A program made the translations under genes and the position numbers. The notes beneath the pieces are model-generated. The model saw only the letters and a list, made by a program, of their open reading frames with translations. It did no database searches and was not told the origin of the DNA. Source: Streptomyces sp. CB02056 (GTDB taxonomy: Bacteria > Actinomycetota > Actinomycetes > Streptomycetales > Streptomycetaceae). Taken from it: 64,000 nt of DNA. The stretch is taken from positions 620,001 to 684,000 of the forward strand of contig NZ_LIPD01000002.1 of assembly GCF_001905545.1 (NCBI RefSeq). The letters are read 5' to 3'. Shown in pieces: positions 52,645-62,674 of this stretch. Position 1 is the stretch's first letter, and every line of letters starts with the position of its first letter.

Positions 52645-52992
52645 ATGCACCGGCACCATGAACCTCCGTACGCGGGCGGCGAACCCGCGACTGAGGACTC
52701 CATGGGCCGGCCATCCGAACGCCGAATTGACGACCGGCCGGACGTCACCTCCGCACCAGCTGAGGGGCCGGACGACCAGGAAGTCGTAGCGCTCTACGCG
52801 CTTGTGGCCGAGCGGTTGAAGCAAGCTCACGCCCGCGTGCATGCGCTGAACGTGTCTGCCGATGCAAAGACCGCTCTCACCCGTCAACTCCTCATCGTCA
52901 CCGAGACCGCCAAGCGCGATCTTCCGGAGGCGGCAAGGCGGTTGAGTCGCTTTGTACATGACCTCGACGAGGGGCCCCCGCCGCTCGACTGA
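52645..52992 (+). CDS. small conserved helical protein of unknown function
   Basis: This 115-residue protein has a polar, probably disordered first half (His, Pro, Arg, Asp rich) and a helical second half (VVALYALVAERLKQAHARV, ALTRQLLIVTETAKRDLPEAARRL). I recall a gene of this kind between leuD and hupS in S. coelicolor but no function. The ATG at 52645 is preceded by CACAAT at exactly 6 nt, compatible with a leaderless message; an ATG at 52702 is an alternative start. No catalytic motif is visible. Confidence 0.65.
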   Translation: MHRHHEPPYAGGEPATEDSMGRPSERRIDDRPDVTSAPAEGPDDQEVVALYALVAERLKQAHARVHALNVSADAKTALTRQLLIVTETAKRDLPEAARRLSRFVHDLDEGPPPLD

Positions 52993-53125
52993 GGTCGCCG
53001 ACGCGCAAATCCATTGCGACACTAGGGTGATTCGCGCGTTTGGTAATTGAAAGTCCGCAGATACATACCTAACGTGCGAAAAGAACGGATGGAATCATCC
53101 GGCGCCCGTTTCCGAAGGGGAAGAC

Positions 53126-53902
53126 GTGAACAAGGCTCAGCTTGTCGAAGCGGTGGCCGAGCAGCTGGGCGGTCGCAAGGCTGCCGCAGAGGCCGTCGAC
53201 GCAGTGCTCGACACCATGGTCCGTGCCGTTGTGGCCGGTGACCGGGTCTCGGTGACCGGGTTCGGCACCTTCGAGAAGGTGGAGCGCTCCGCGCGCTTCG
53301 CCCGCAACCCGCAGACCGGCGAGCGCGTCAAGGTCAAGAAGACCTCGGTCCCGCGCTTCCGTCCGGGCCAGGGCTTCAAGGACCTGGTCAGCGGCAGCAA
53401 GAAGCTGCCGAAGGAAGGCCCCTCGGTGAAGAAGGCCCCCAAGGGCTCCCTCACCCCGGGCAAGAGCGGCGTGGCCGCCACCCCGGCCGCCAAGCGTGCC
53501 GCCACCAAGCGCGCCGCCGCCGCTGCCGCCGCCCCGGCCGCCAAGAAGGCCGCCGCCAAGAAGACGGCGACCACGGCCGCCGCCAAGAAGGCGACCACCA
53601 CGGCCGCCGCCAAGAAGACCACGGCGACCGCCAAGAAGTCCGCCGCGAAGACCACCGCCGCGAAGACCACCGCCGCGAAGACGACGGCCGCGAAGACCAC
53701 CGCCGCCAAGAAGGCGACGGCGACCGCGACCAAGGCCGCCGCCACCAAGAAGACGGCCGCCGCGAAGAAGGCGACCACCACGGCCGCCGCCAAGAAGACC
53801 ACGGCCACCGCCAAGAAGGCGGCCGCCACCGCCAAGAAGACGGCGCCGGCGAAGAAGACCGCCACCCGCAAGACCACCGCGCGCAAGACCTCTGCCAAGT
53901 AA
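53126..53902 (+). CDS. hupS: HU-family nucleoid protein with lysine-rich tail (HupS)
   Basis: This 258-residue DNA-binding protein has a standard HU domain (residues 1-93: MNKAQLVEAVAEQ, VTGFGTFE, ARNPQTGE, VPRFRPGQGFKDLV) followed by a C-terminal tail of about 160 residues made of Lys, Ala and Thr repeats (AAKKTT, TAKK), like histone H1. HupS compacts the nucleoid in spores. The tail looks longer than that of S. coelicolor HupS (about 218 residues in total, from memory). A GTG with GAAGGGGAAGAC upstream is the start. Confidence 0.93.
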   Translation: MNKAQLVEAVAEQLGGRKAAAEAVDAVLDTMVRAVVAGDRVSVTGFGTFEKVERSARFARNPQTGERVKVKKTSVPRFRPGQGFKDLVSGSKKLPKEGPSVKKAPKGSLTPGKSGVAATPAAKRAATKRAAAAAAAPAAKKAAAKKTATTAAAKKATTTAAAKKTTATAKKSAAKTTAAKTTAAKTTAAKTTAAKKATATATKAAATKKTAAAKKATTTAAAKKTTATAKKAAATAKKTAPAKKTATRKTTARKTSAK

Positions 53903-53937
53903 GTCCCGCGCGACCGTCTTCGGACGGCCTTCGGCCC

Positions 53938-53992
53938 AGAGCCGCGGCACCCCCCCTCCCGTGAATTCGCGGAGACCGGTCGCCGCGGCTCT
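53938..53992 (+). terminator. stem-loop after hupS
   Basis: AGAGCCGCGGC (53938-53948) and GCCGCGGCTCT (53982-53992) are perfectly complementary around a 33-nt loop, followed by TTCGATTT. Confidence 0.55.
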
Positions 53993-54138
53993 TTCGATTT
54001 CCGGGCGCTTAGTCAGGAATCCGCGGCGTGCGTCGGCAGGGGGCGGTTCCGAGCGGGGTGGCGGGGTGCGGGCCGGTCCCCGGCGGGGCCGGTCGGGCCC
54101 GAAGGTTCCGCGGGCCTCGGCGGAGCCCGACGGGGCCG

Positions 54139-54360
54139 TCAGCCCTCGGCGGGGTCGGGGAAGGTCTGGAGCGTCACGAAGACCACCCGGCGGGCCTCGC
54201 CGGTGCCCTCGGTGCGGATCCGCACCCGCTGTCCGGGGCGCAGCAGCCGCAGGCCGCCGGCGTCGAAGGCGGCCGCGTCGAACGGCACCGGGGTCCCGTC
54301 GTCGAGCAGCACGGAGCCGGCCCGGGTGGCGGGGTCGAAGGTGAACGCGGTGGCCTGCAT
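54139..54360 (-). CDS. small CSD/OB-like protein
   Basis: This 73-residue protein begins MQATAFTFDPATRAGSVLLDDGTPVPFDAAAF and continues GLRLLRPGQRVRI; the pattern of D-x-GSVLLDDG, F, PGQRV and V-F-VTL resembles a cold-shock/OB fold without the nucleic acid-binding aromatic RNP motifs. The ATG is exactly 6 nt after TATGCT, so the message is probably leaderless. Convergent with hupS. The function is unknown. Confidence 0.7.
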   Translation of the reverse strand: MQATAFTFDPATRAGSVLLDDGTPVPFDAAAFDAGGLRLLRPGQRVRIRTEGTGEARRVVFVTLQTFPDPAEG

Positions 54361-54366
54361 GCGTGC

Positions 54367-54372
54367 AGCATA
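54367..54372 (-). promoter_or_regulatory. -10 box for a leaderless gene
   Basis: On the minus strand TATGCT ends 6 nt before the ATG at 54360. Confidence 0.5.
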
Positions 54373-54445
54373 GCGAGCGGCCCCGCCCGGGCCGGGGAGC
54401 AGGTCGGCGCCGGGCCGGGCGGGCTCCGGAGGGGCCGGGGCGGGC

Positions 54446-55138
54446 TCAGCGCAGGCTCAGGCGGGCGAACAGCGCGCTGGTGTGCGGGCCGAGGCCGAGC
54501 GCCGCGGCCTCGCCGAGGTCCGTCCCGGTGTCCACGTCCCGGCGCACCGACTCCACGTCCGGCAGGCGCAGTTCGAGCGCTCCGCCGGCCGCGTGCCGGG
54601 CCCGTGAGCCGTCCCCGAAGGCGGGGGAGAGCGGTCGCCCGGGCGCGCAGGCGAGCAGGGTGGTGCCGAGGCCGGGGGAGTCCGGCAGGAAGGCCCGGCC
54701 GTCCGGCGGCACCGCGCCCAGCACCCGGGTCAGTTCGGCCGGGCGCAGCGCGGGGAGGTCCGCCGAGAGCGCCGCCAGCGGGGCCCGCGGGGCCAGGGCC
54801 AGGGCGGCCGCGGCGCCGTGCGCCAGGGCCCGGTTGAGGCCGCCGCCGGGCTCGTCGGCGACCACCAGGGCGCCGAGCGCGGCCAGCCGGGCGCCGGCCT
54901 CGGCGTCGCGGGTGACCACCAGGACCCGGTCGACGTCCGGGGTGGCCAGGGCGGCGGCGACGGTGTCCAGGGCGAAGGACAGCGCCAGGTCGGCCCGGTG
55001 CGGCCCGGCGTACGGGGCCAGTCTGCTCTTCGCCAGGGCGAGCGGCTTGAGCGGGAGCACCAGCGACCAGCCGGCCGTGGGTGCGGGGGGCGCGACGGGC
55101 TCACTGGGGCGTACGGTGTCCTGGGTCACCGGCGTCAT
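54446..55138 (-). CDS. cofC: 2-phospho-L-lactate / phosphoenolpyruvate guanylyltransferase
   Basis: This 230-residue nucleotidyltransferase activates 2-phospholactate or phosphoenolpyruvate with GTP for coenzyme F420 side-chain synthesis (CofC/FbiD family). Motifs are WSLVLPLKPLALAKSRL at the start, VLVVTRDAEAG, LGALVVADEPGGGLN, a central LAALSADLPALRP and PGLGTTLLA. The ATG at 55138 puts this N-terminal motif about 25 residues in. No other F420 gene is in the window; this position next to plsC-gpsA is what I recall from S. coelicolor. Confidence 0.85.
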   Translation of the reverse strand: MTPVTQDTVRPSEPVAPPAPTAGWSLVLPLKPLALAKSRLAPYAGPHRADLALSFALDTVAAALATPDVDRVLVVTRDAEAGARLAALGALVVADEPGGGLNRALAHGAAAALALAPRAPLAALSADLPALRPAELTRVLGAVPPDGRAFLPDSPGLGTTLLACAPGRPLSPAFGDGSRARHAAGGALELRLPDVESVRRDVDTGTDLGEAAALGLGPHTSALFARLSLR

Positions 55139-55357
55139 TCTGGCGCCGGTCCCGGAGCCCTCGCCAGGCCGTTCGAGCTGTGCGGACGTGCGTTTGATCA
55201 CGCCCGCCGGGCGGGTTGGCGCGGTTGCTCGACAGCCGGTGAGCGGGCGGGCGACACTGTTCCGCGCCCGTGGCCCGGGCACCGGCGGAAGCGGTGCGCG
55301 GCACCGGGACACCATGACCGCGGTAATCCGTGCCGCATCGGATGAGAAGGAGCTGGG

Positions 55358-56188
55358 GTGGCCCGCCGCTCGTACGCCAAGTTCGGCAACGCCGACTACG
55401 GCATCTGGTACCGCTTCGCGGCCGTGCTGGTGAAGCCGGTGACGACCGCCCTGGTGAAGCCCGACTGGCGGGGCTGGGAGCACGTTCCGAGGAACGGCGG
55501 CTTCATCGCCGCGGTGAACCACAACTCGATCATCGACCCGGTGATCTACGCGCACTGGCAGTACAACAGCGGGCGTCCGCCGCGCATTCTCGGCAAGTCC
55601 TCGCTGTTCTCCGTCCCCTTCATCGGGTTCATGCTGCGCAAGACCGGCCAGATCCCGGTGTTCCGCGAGTCCACCGACGCCGCGCAGGCGTTCCGGGCCG
55701 CGATCGACGCGGTCAACGGCGGCCAGTGCGTGCAGTTCTACCCGGAGGGAACGCTCACCCGGGACCCCGACCTGTGGCCGATGACCGGCAAGAGCGGGGT
55801 CGCCCGGGTCGCGCTGATGACCGGTGCGCCGGTCATCCCGGTCGCGCACTGGGGCGCCCACGAGATCATCCCGCCGTACGGCCGGCCCGGTTTCGGGAAG
55901 GGCCGGTTCAACCTGTTCCCGCGGCACCGGGTCACCGTCGCGGCCGGGCCGCCGGTGGACCTGAGCCGGTACCAGGGGCAGGAGCTCACCGCCCAGGTGC
56001 TCGCCGACGCGACCGAGGACATCATGACGGCGATCACCGCCGTGCTGGCCGAAGTCCGGGGCGAGGAGCCGCCGGCCGAGCGCTACGACATGCGCAAGGC
56101 CGCCCGGGAGCGCGCCGCGGCAGCGCTGGCCGAGCGCCGGCGCGCCAAGGGCGAGCCGGGCAAGGGCACCGAGGAGGCCGGCAAGTGA
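55358..56188 (+). CDS. plsC: 1-acyl-sn-glycerol-3-phosphate acyltransferase
   Basis: This 276-residue PlsC-family enzyme acylates lysophosphatidic acid in phospholipid synthesis at the membrane. It has the catalytic NHNSIIDP motif (H-x4-D), [20 protein letters not shown] and [11 protein letters not shown]. The C-terminus is charged ([16 protein letters not shown]). The GTG has AGAAGGAGC upstream. The stop overlaps the gpsA start (GTGA), so the two steps of glycerolipid synthesis are coupled. Confidence 0.92.
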   Translation: MARRSYAKFGNADYGIWYRFAAVLVKPVTTALVKPDWRGWEHVPRNGGFIAAVNHNSIIDPVIYAHWQYNSGRPPRILGKSSLFSVPFIGFMLRKTGQIPVFRESTDAAQAFRAAIDAVNGGQCVQFYPEGTLTRDPDLWPMTGKSGVARVALMTGAPVIPVAHWGAHEIIPPYGRPGFGKGRFNLFPRHRVTVAAGPPVDLSRYQGQELTAQVLADATEDIMTAITAVLAEVRGEEPPAERYDMRKAARERAAAALAERRRAKGEPGKGTEEAGK

Positions 56189-57186
56189 CCCGTTGCGCCG
56201 TGATGGGAACCGGCTCCTGGGGCACCGCGTTCGCGATGGTGCTCGCCGACGCGGGCTGCGAGGTCGTGCTCTGGGCCCGCCGCCAGGAGCTGGTGGACGC
56301 CGTCAACTCCACCCACGAGAACCCGGACTACCTGCCGGGCGTCCGGCTGCCCGACACCGTCCGGGCCACCACCGACGCCGCCGAGGCGCTGGCCGGCGCC
56401 GACTTCGCGGTGCTCGTGGTGCCCTCGCAGACGCTGCGCGACAACCTGGCCGCCTGGACGCCGCTGATCGAGCCGCAGACCGTGCTGGTGAGCCTGATGA
56501 AGGGCATCGAACTCGGCACCGCCAAGCGGATGAGCGAGGTGATCGACGAGGTCACCGGGGTCGGTCAGGAGCGCGTCGCGGTGGTCAGCGGGCCCAACCT
56601 GGCCAAGGAGATCGCCAACCGGCAGCCCGCGGCCAGCGTGGTCGCCTGCTCCGACGAGGCGGTCGCCAAGCGGCTCCAGGCGGCCTGCCACACGCCGTAC
56701 TTCCGGCCGTACACCAACACCGACGTGGTGGGCTGCGAACTCGGCGGCGCGGTCAAGAACGTGATCGGCCTGGCGGTCGGCATGGCGGCCGGCATGGGGC
56801 TGGGCGACAACACCAAGGCGACGCTGATCACCCGCGGGCTGGCCGAGACCACCCGGCTCGGCGAGGTGCTGGGCGCGGACCCGCACACCTTCGCGGGGCT
56901 CGCCGGGATGGGCGACCTGGTGGCCACCTGCTCCTCGCCGCTGTCCCGCAACAACACCTTCGGCATGAACCTGGGCCGGGGCATGACGCTGGAGGAGGCC
57001 CGCGCGGCCACCCGGCAGACCGCCGAGGGCGTCAAGTCCTGCGAGTCGGTGCTGGACCTGGCCCGGCGCAACGGGGTCGACATGCCGATCGTCGAGGCCG
57101 TGGTGGACGTGGTGCACAACGGGCGGCCGACCCAGGAGGCGCTGCAGGCGCTGATGTCGCGTTCGGCCAAGCCGGAGCGGCGCTGA
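56185..57186 (+). CDS. gpsA: glycerol-3-phosphate dehydrogenase (NAD(P)+)
   Basis: This 333-residue enzyme makes sn-glycerol-3-phosphate for phospholipids. The dinucleotide motif [10 protein letters not shown] is at residue 8, and the family signatures [37 protein letters not shown] (with the catalytic Lys) and [17 protein letters not shown] are present. The length is normal. Coupled to plsC by a 4-nt overlap. ddlA starts 89 nt downstream. Confidence 0.97.
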   Translation: MTRCAVMGTGSWGTAFAMVLADAGCEVVLWARRQELVDAVNSTHENPDYLPGVRLPDTVRATTDAAEALAGADFAVLVVPSQTLRDNLAAWTPLIEPQTVLVSLMKGIELGTAKRMSEVIDEVTGVGQERVAVVSGPNLAKEIANRQPAASVVACSDEAVAKRLQAACHTPYFRPYTNTDVVGCELGGAVKNVIGLAVGMAAGMGLGDNTKATLITRGLAETTRLGEVLGADPHTFAGLAGMGDLVATCSSPLSRNNTFGMNLGRGMTLEEARAATRQTAEGVKSCESVLDLARRNGVDMPIVEAVVDVVHNGRPTQEALQALMSRSAKPERR

Positions 57187-57259
57187 CCCGAGCGGCGCTG
57201 ACCGGAGCGGCGGCGCCGAGGGTGCGGCGCCGCTGACTTCCCGGAAGGGCCTCGCACGG

Positions 57260-57265
57260 TAGTCT
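57260..57265 (+). promoter_or_regulatory. -10 box of ddlA
   Basis: TAGTCT ends 10 nt before the ddlA ATG, predicting a leader of about four bases. Confidence 0.45.
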
Positions 57266-57275
57266 CAAACCCGAT

Positions 57276-58421
57276 ATGAGCATCGAACAGTCCTCCCCGA
57301 ACCGGTCCGACCGGAAGCCGCGCGTCGCGCTGGTCTTCGGCGGGCGCAGCTCCGAGCACGCGATCTCGGTCTCCACCGCGGGCAGTGTGCTCAGGGCGAT
57401 CGACCGCGACAAGTACGACGTGCTGCCGATCGGCATCACGCACGAGGGCCGCTGGGCGCTGACCAGCGACGAGCCGGCCCGGATGGCCATCACCGACGGG
57501 AAGCTGCCGGACGTGGCGCACGTCGCCGAGGGCGTCGACGGCCAGGTCGCGCTGCCGGTCGCCCCGGGCGACCGCGAGGTGGTCCTGACCGAGCCGGGCA
57601 GCGCCCCCAAGGCCCTCGGCGAGGTCGACGTGGTCTTCCCGCTGCTGCACGGCCCGTGGGGCGAGGACGGCACGCTCCAGGGCCTGCTGGAGCTCTCCGG
57701 CGTCCCGTACGTCGGCAACGGCGTGCTGGCCAGCGCGGCCGGCATGGACAAGGAGTTCGCCAAGCGGATCCTCGCCTCGCACGGTCTGGACGTCGGCCGC
57801 TACACCATCGTGCGGCCGCGCGACTGGGAGACCGAGGCGGGCCGCGCGGCGGTGCGCGAGCGGGCCGCCGAGCTGGGCCTGCCGCTGTTCGTGAAGCCCT
57901 GCCGGGCCGGCTCCAGCATCGGCATCACCAAGGTGAAGGACCTGGCCGACCTCGACGCGGCGATCGAGGAGGCCCGCCGGCACGACCCCAAGCTGATCAT
58001 CGAGGCGGGCGTGACCGGCCGCGAGATCGAGTGCGGCGTGCTGGAGTTCGAGGACGGTCCGCGGGCCAGCGTGGCCGGCGAGATCCTGGTCGGCGAGGGC
58101 TTCGACTTCTACGACTTCGAGGCCAAGTACATCGACTCCTCGGACGTGAAGATCCCGGCGGACCTCACCGCCGGTGAGCTCGCCGAGATCCAGCGCCAGG
58201 CGGTCGAGGCCTTCGAGGCGCTCGGCTGCGAGGGACTGGCCCGGGTGGACTTCTTCCTGCTGGAGGACGGCACCTGGATGATCAACGAGATCAACACCAT
58301 GCCCGGCTTCACCCCGATCTCGGCCTTCCCGAAGATGTGGGAGGCCAGCGGGGTCTCGTACCCGGAGCTGATCGACCGGCTGCTCGCGACGGCGCTGCGG
58401 CGCTCGACCGGGCTTCGCTAG
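57276..58421 (+). CDS. ddlA: D-alanine--D-alanine ligase
   Basis: This 381-residue ATP-grasp enzyme makes the D-Ala-D-Ala dipeptide of peptidoglycan. Motifs are VALVFGGRSSEHAIS at the N-terminus, PLLHGPWGEDGTLQG, PLFVKPCRAGSSIGI, VTGREIECGVL and the C-terminal ARVDFFLLEDGTWMINEINTMPGFTPISAFPKM with metal ligands and the Ser-cap. The conserved position after EAKY is Y-IDSSD. Transcription appears to start a few bases before the ATG. It converges with a DUF3515 gene. Confidence 0.97.
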   Translation: MSIEQSSPNRSDRKPRVALVFGGRSSEHAISVSTAGSVLRAIDRDKYDVLPIGITHEGRWALTSDEPARMAITDGKLPDVAHVAEGVDGQVALPVAPGDREVVLTEPGSAPKALGEVDVVFPLLHGPWGEDGTLQGLLELSGVPYVGNGVLASAAGMDKEFAKRILASHGLDVGRYTIVRPRDWETEAGRAAVRERAAELGLPLFVKPCRAGSSIGITKVKDLADLDAAIEEARRHDPKLIIEAGVTGREIECGVLEFEDGPRASVAGEILVGEGFDFYDFEAKYIDSSDVKIPADLTAGELAEIQRQAVEAFEALGCEGLARVDFFLLEDGTWMINEINTMPGFTPISAFPKMWEASGVSYPELIDRLLATALRRSTGLR

Positions 58422-58431
58422 CGGATGTGCG

Positions 58432-58464
58432 GAGGGCGGGCCGGGAGCTTCCCGGCCCGCCCTC
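58432..58464. terminator. bidirectional terminator between ddlA and the DUF3515 gene
   Basis: gagggcgggccggg (58432-58445) and cccggcccgccctc (58451-58464) form a perfect 14-bp stem with an AGCTT loop between convergent genes. Confidence 0.85.
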
Positions 58465-58487
58465 GGTGCGTCGGGGACCCGTTCGGC

Positions 58488-59006
58488 TCAGCCCGGGACG
58501 TTGGCCTTGACCGCGCCGCTCAGGGCGGCCGCCGGGTCGAAGGGGTTCTTCGCGGCCCCGGCCGGGACGGTCACCTCGACGTAGGCGGCACGCATGGTCG
58601 TCACGAAGCGGTAGCCGCCGTCGGCGAGCTTCTGCGACCACCAGGTGACGTCGTCGACGCTCGGGGACCAGTCCGAGGCGTGGTCGCCGTCCAGCTCCTC
58701 CGGCCGGTCGATGCCGCAGCGCAGCACCGTCCGGGGCGAGTCGCCCCAGCCGGCCACGTACGGCGAGGCGGGCGACGGGTCCCGGCGGGCGTGGCCGAGC
58801 AGGTCGGCGGGCAGCGCGGCGGCGAGCGCCCGGCAGTACCCGGCCGCCCGGCCGGTCGGCTGCGGGACCTCGACCGCCGGATCGGCCGGGCTCCAGCTGC
58901 CGACCAGCGCGACGACAGCGCAGGTCAGGGCGACGGGCAGGGCCAGCCAGCGGACCGGGGCCGGCAGGGCGGTCAGCGCCTCGGGGACGCGCAGTTCTCT
59001 GGCCAC
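58488..59006 (-). CDS. DUF3515 family membrane-anchored protein
   Basis: This 172-residue protein has one hydrophobic segment (residues about 20-38, ALPVALTCAVVALVG) and a soluble extracytoplasmic domain with CRALAAALPADLLG, WGD-PRTVLRCGIDRPEEL and a V-WWSQKLADGGYRFVT stretch. DUF3515 proteins occur across actinobacteria; two conserved Cys could form a disulfide. The function is unknown. The GTG at 59006 is exactly 6 nt after TACCAT, so it is probably leaderless. Confidence 0.85.
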   Translation of the reverse strand: MARELRVPEALTALPAPVRWLALPVALTCAVVALVGSWSPADPAVEVPQPTGRAAGYCRALAAALPADLLGHARRDPSPASPYVAGWGDSPRTVLRCGIDRPEELDGDHASDWSPSVDDVTWWSQKLADGGYRFVTTMRAAYVEVTVPAGAAKNPFDPAAALSGAVKANVPG

Positions 59007-59012
59007 CCGCCG

Positions 59013-59018
59013 ATGGTA
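59013..59018 (-). promoter_or_regulatory. -10 box for the leaderless DUF3515 gene
   Basis: On the minus strand TACCAT ends 6 nt before the GTG at 59006. Confidence 0.5.
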
Positions 59019-59089
59019 GCCGGGGCCCGGACGGCAGGTACGGGCCGGTGCGCCGGCTCACGGTCACACCGGCTCACGGGTGCACCGGC

Positions 59090-59323
59090 CTACAGGTGCA
59101 CCACGGGACAGGTGAGCGTGCGGGTGATGCCGTCGACCTTCTGGACCTGGGCCACCACCATGCGGCCCAGCTCGTCCACCGTCTCGGCCTCGGCCTTGAC
59201 GATCACGTCGTAGGGGCCGGTGACGTCCTCGGCGCTCAGGACGCCGGGAACCCCGGCGATGGTCCGGGCCACGGCGGTGGCCTTGCCAACCTCGGTCTGG
59301 ATCAGGATGTATGCCTGTACCAC
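59090..59323 (-). CDS. stand-alone Lrp/AsnC ligand-binding (RAM) domain protein
   Basis: This 77-residue protein is only the C-terminal effector domain of Lrp/AsnC regulators: V-AYILIQTEVGKA, IAGVPGV, DVTGPYDVIVKAEAETVDELG and a C-terminal V-GI-RTLTCPVV. There is no helix-turn-helix, so it may bind an amino acid and pair with another Lrp protein. The GTG at 59323 is chosen because GGGAGG lies 5-6 nt upstream; a longer frame to 59416 has no such site. Divergent from thiL. Confidence 0.88.
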   Translation of the reverse strand: MVQAYILIQTEVGKATAVARTIAGVPGVLSAEDVTGPYDVIVKAEAETVDELGRMVVAQVQKVDGITRTLTCPVVHL

Positions 59324-59529
59324 GGGGACCTCCCGGCGGCCGGTTAGGGGGATAGCCGCCGTGATCGCCCGGTCAGGTGTGTGGGTGGGTGGGCTCACCG
59401 GCAGTCTGATCACCACGCTACCGCGCTGCGGGCCGGGGAGGGGAGACCTCGATGCTCCCGAAGGGCGTACGCTGCGCGCGGGGGAGCGCGACGGGGACCG
59501 AATCGGATGGAAACGCGAGAGGACGGCAG

Positions 59530-60495
59530 ATGCAGGGGACCGTGGGCGAGCTCGGCGAGTTCGGCCTCATCAGGGAGCTGACCGCCCGGGTACCGCTCAC
59601 CGATGCCGTCGACCTCGGCCCGGGTGACGACGCCGCGGTGGTACGGGCTCCGGACGGCCGGGTGGTGGCGACCACGGACGTCCTGATCGAGAACCGGCAC
59701 TTCCGCCGGGACTGGTCCACCGCCTACGACGTGGGCCGCAAGGCCGCCGCCCAGAACCTCGCCGACGTGGCCGCGATGGGGGCGGTGCCGACCGCCATCC
59801 TGCTCGGCCTGGTCGCCCCCGCGGACCTGCCGACCACCTGGGCCACCGAGTTGATGGACGGGCTGCGCGACGAGTGCCAGGTGGCCGGGGCGACGGTGGT
59901 CGGCGGCGACGTGGTGCGCGGCGACACCGTCACGCTGGCCATCACGGCGCTCGGGGACCTCCAGGGGCGGGCGCCGGTGACGCGCTCCGGCGCGCAGGTC
60001 GGCGACGTGGTCGCGGTGACCGGCTGGCTCGGCTGGTCGGCCGCCGGCCTGACCGTGCTCCAGCGCGGCTTCCGCTCCCCGCGCGCCTTCGTCGAGGCGC
60101 ACCGCCGGCCCGAACCGCCGTACCACGCGGGCCCGGCGGCGGCCGACCTGGGCGCGACCTCGATGGTCGACGTGAGCGACGGGCTGGTCGCCGACCTCGG
60201 CCACGTCGCCCGGGCCAGCGAGGTGGACATCGACCTCAAGGCCGCCGACTTCGACGTCCCGGCGCAGATGGCCGACATCGGCCAGGCGGTCGGGGTGGAC
60301 CCGCTGGTCTGGGTGCTCTCCGGCGGCGAGGACCACGCGATCGTCGCCACCTTCCCGCGTGGGATCCAACTCCCGGCCCGCTGGCGGGTGGTGGGCGAGG
60401 TGACCGGCCGCCCGACGGGCAGCCGCAGCGGCCGGGTGACGGTCGACGGCGCGCCCTGGGACCGGGTCGGCGGCTGGGACCACTTCGCCGAGTAG
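59530..60495 (+). CDS. thiL: thiamine-monophosphate kinase
   Basis: This 321-residue enzyme makes thiamine diphosphate from the monophosphate. The AIRS-family motifs are VDLGPGDDAAVV (metal/ATP Asp residues), TTDVLIENRHFRRDW, NLADVAAMGA, VGGDVVRGD and SGGEDHAIV. The ATG at 59530 follows GAGAGGACGGCAG and gives the typical GELGEFGLI start. Length is normal. Confidence 0.95.
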   Translation: MQGTVGELGEFGLIRELTARVPLTDAVDLGPGDDAAVVRAPDGRVVATTDVLIENRHFRRDWSTAYDVGRKAAAQNLADVAAMGAVPTAILLGLVAPADLPTTWATELMDGLRDECQVAGATVVGGDVVRGDTVTLAITALGDLQGRAPVTRSGAQVGDVVAVTGWLGWSAAGLTVLQRGFRSPRAFVEAHRRPEPPYHAGPAAADLGATSMVDVSDGLVADLGHVARASEVDIDLKAADFDVPAQMADIGQAVGVDPLVWVLSGGEDHAIVATFPRGIQLPARWRVVGEVTGRPTGSRSGRVTVDGAPWDRVGGWDHFAE

Positions 60496-60581
60496 CGCGC
60501 GGCCGCGCGCCGATCCCCGTACGGCGGGCGGCGCGTGACGCTCCGGTGCGCGGGGGACGGGCTTCGCGGGTGCGTTGTGCG

Positions 60582-60587
60582 TAGGCT
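60582..60587 (+). promoter_or_regulatory. possible -10 box of pfkA
   Basis: TAGGCT lies 67 nt before the pfkA ATG, giving a leader of about 60 nt. Confidence 0.35.
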
Positions 60588-60654
60588 TGCGACACCCCGG
60601 CCCGCCCGTCCGGCGCGGGCGGCCCGAACCACTGCGAGCGGGAGCACACCACAG

Positions 60655-61680
60655 ATGCGCATCGGTGTACTGACCAGCGGCGGCGACTGCCCCGGCCTCA
60701 ACGCGGTGATCCGCTCGGTGGTGCACCGGGGCACCGACGTTCACGGGGACGAGATCGTCGGCATCCTGGACGGCTTCCTCGGACTGATCGAGGGCCGCAC
60801 CCGGACGGTCACGCACGACGACGTCACCGGCCTGCTCACCCTCGGCGGCACCATCCTGGGCTCGGCCCGGGTGCGGCGGGACCGGATCGCCTGGGCGGTG
60901 GAGAACGCCAGGACGCTCGCCCGGGAGATCGGCATCGACGCGCTGATCGCGATCGGCGGCGAGGGGACGCTGACCGCCGCCAAGCTGTTCAGCGACGCCG
61001 GACTGCCCGTCGTCGGGGTGCCGAAGACCATCGACAACGACATCGACGCCACCGATGTGACCTTCGGCTTCGACACCGCCGTGCACGTCGCGACCGAGGC
61101 GATCGACCGGCTGAAGACCACCGCCGAGTCCCACCAGCGCGTCATGGTGGTCGAGTTGATGGGACGGCACACCGGCTGGATCACCCTCACCGCGGGCATG
61201 GCGGGCGGCGCGCACGGCATCCTGATCCCGGAGAAGCCCTTCGACATCGAGGCGGTGGCCCGGATAATCGAGGACCGCTTCGCGCGCGGCAAGAAGTTCG
61301 CCATCATCGCCGTCGCCGAGGGCGCCTCCCCGGTGCCCGGCACCATGCGCTTCGACCACGGCGAGGTCGACCAGTACGGCCACCGGACCTTCGGCGGGAT
61401 CGGTAACCGGCTCGCCCACGAGCTGGAGGACCTGCTCGGCAAGGAGGCCCGCCCGGTCATCCTCGGCCACGTCCAGCGCGGCGGCACCCCGACCGCCCGG
61501 GACCGGGTGCTCGCCACCCGGTTCGGCTGGCACGCGGTGGAGGCCGTCCACCAGGGGGCGTTCGGGCACTTCACCGCGCTGCGCCGGACCGGCATCGAAC
61601 TGCTGCCGATCGGCGACGCGGTGACCCGGCTGAAGACGGTGCCGGAGGACCGCTGGGCGGAGTCCGAAGCGGTGCTGTGA
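60655..61680 (+). CDS. pfkA: 6-phosphofructokinase (ATP-type, actinobacterial)
   Basis: This 341-residue enzyme phosphorylates fructose-6-phosphate, the committed step of glycolysis. It has MRIGVLTSGGDCPGLNAVIR, the GGEGTLTAA loop and VPKTIDNDIDATDVTFGFDTA with the catalytic Asp, then ELMGRHTGWIT. The Gly of GGEG points to ATP rather than PPi as donor, while Lys instead of Gly in PKTIDND is the form seen in actinobacterial ATP enzymes. It lies between thiL and thiD, an odd place for a glycolytic gene. ATG with GCGGGAGCAC upstream. Confidence 0.93.
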   Translation: MRIGVLTSGGDCPGLNAVIRSVVHRGTDVHGDEIVGILDGFLGLIEGRTRTVTHDDVTGLLTLGGTILGSARVRRDRIAWAVENARTLAREIGIDALIAIGGEGTLTAAKLFSDAGLPVVGVPKTIDNDIDATDVTFGFDTAVHVATEAIDRLKTTAESHQRVMVVELMGRHTGWITLTAGMAGGAHGILIPEKPFDIEAVARIIEDRFARGKKFAIIAVAEGASPVPGTMRFDHGEVDQYGHRTFGGIGNRLAHELEDLLGKEARPVILGHVQRGGTPTARDRVLATRFGWHAVEAVHQGAFGHFTALRRTGIELLPIGDAVTRLKTVPEDRWAESEAVL

Positions 61681-61691
61681 AACGGCGCGGG

Positions 61692-61697
61692 TAGGTT
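61692..61697 (+). promoter_or_regulatory. -10 box for leaderless thiD
   Basis: TAGGTT ends 6 nt before the thiD ATG. Confidence 0.5.
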
Positions 61698-61703
61698 GGG
61701 GCC

Positions 61704-62501
<798 letters not shown>

Positions 62502-62538
62502 CGGAGGCCCGGAACGTCCGGAACGTCCGGAAAACAGC

Positions 62539-62571
62539 GGTGGGCGGACTCCTCAGAGGAGCCCGCCCACC
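62539..62571. terminator. terminator between thiD and rpmB
   Basis: GGTGGGCGG and CTCCT (62539-62553) pair with AGGAG and CCGCCCACC (62557-62571), with one mismatch, between convergent genes. Confidence 0.75.
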
Positions 62572-62674
62572 ACGGTCACGTCCGGAAATCGGCGCAACCG
62601 GCCACGGAAACAGTGGAGCCGGCCCATCCGAGGATGAACCGGCTCACTGGAGGACCGGCATGCCGGTCTGCGCG

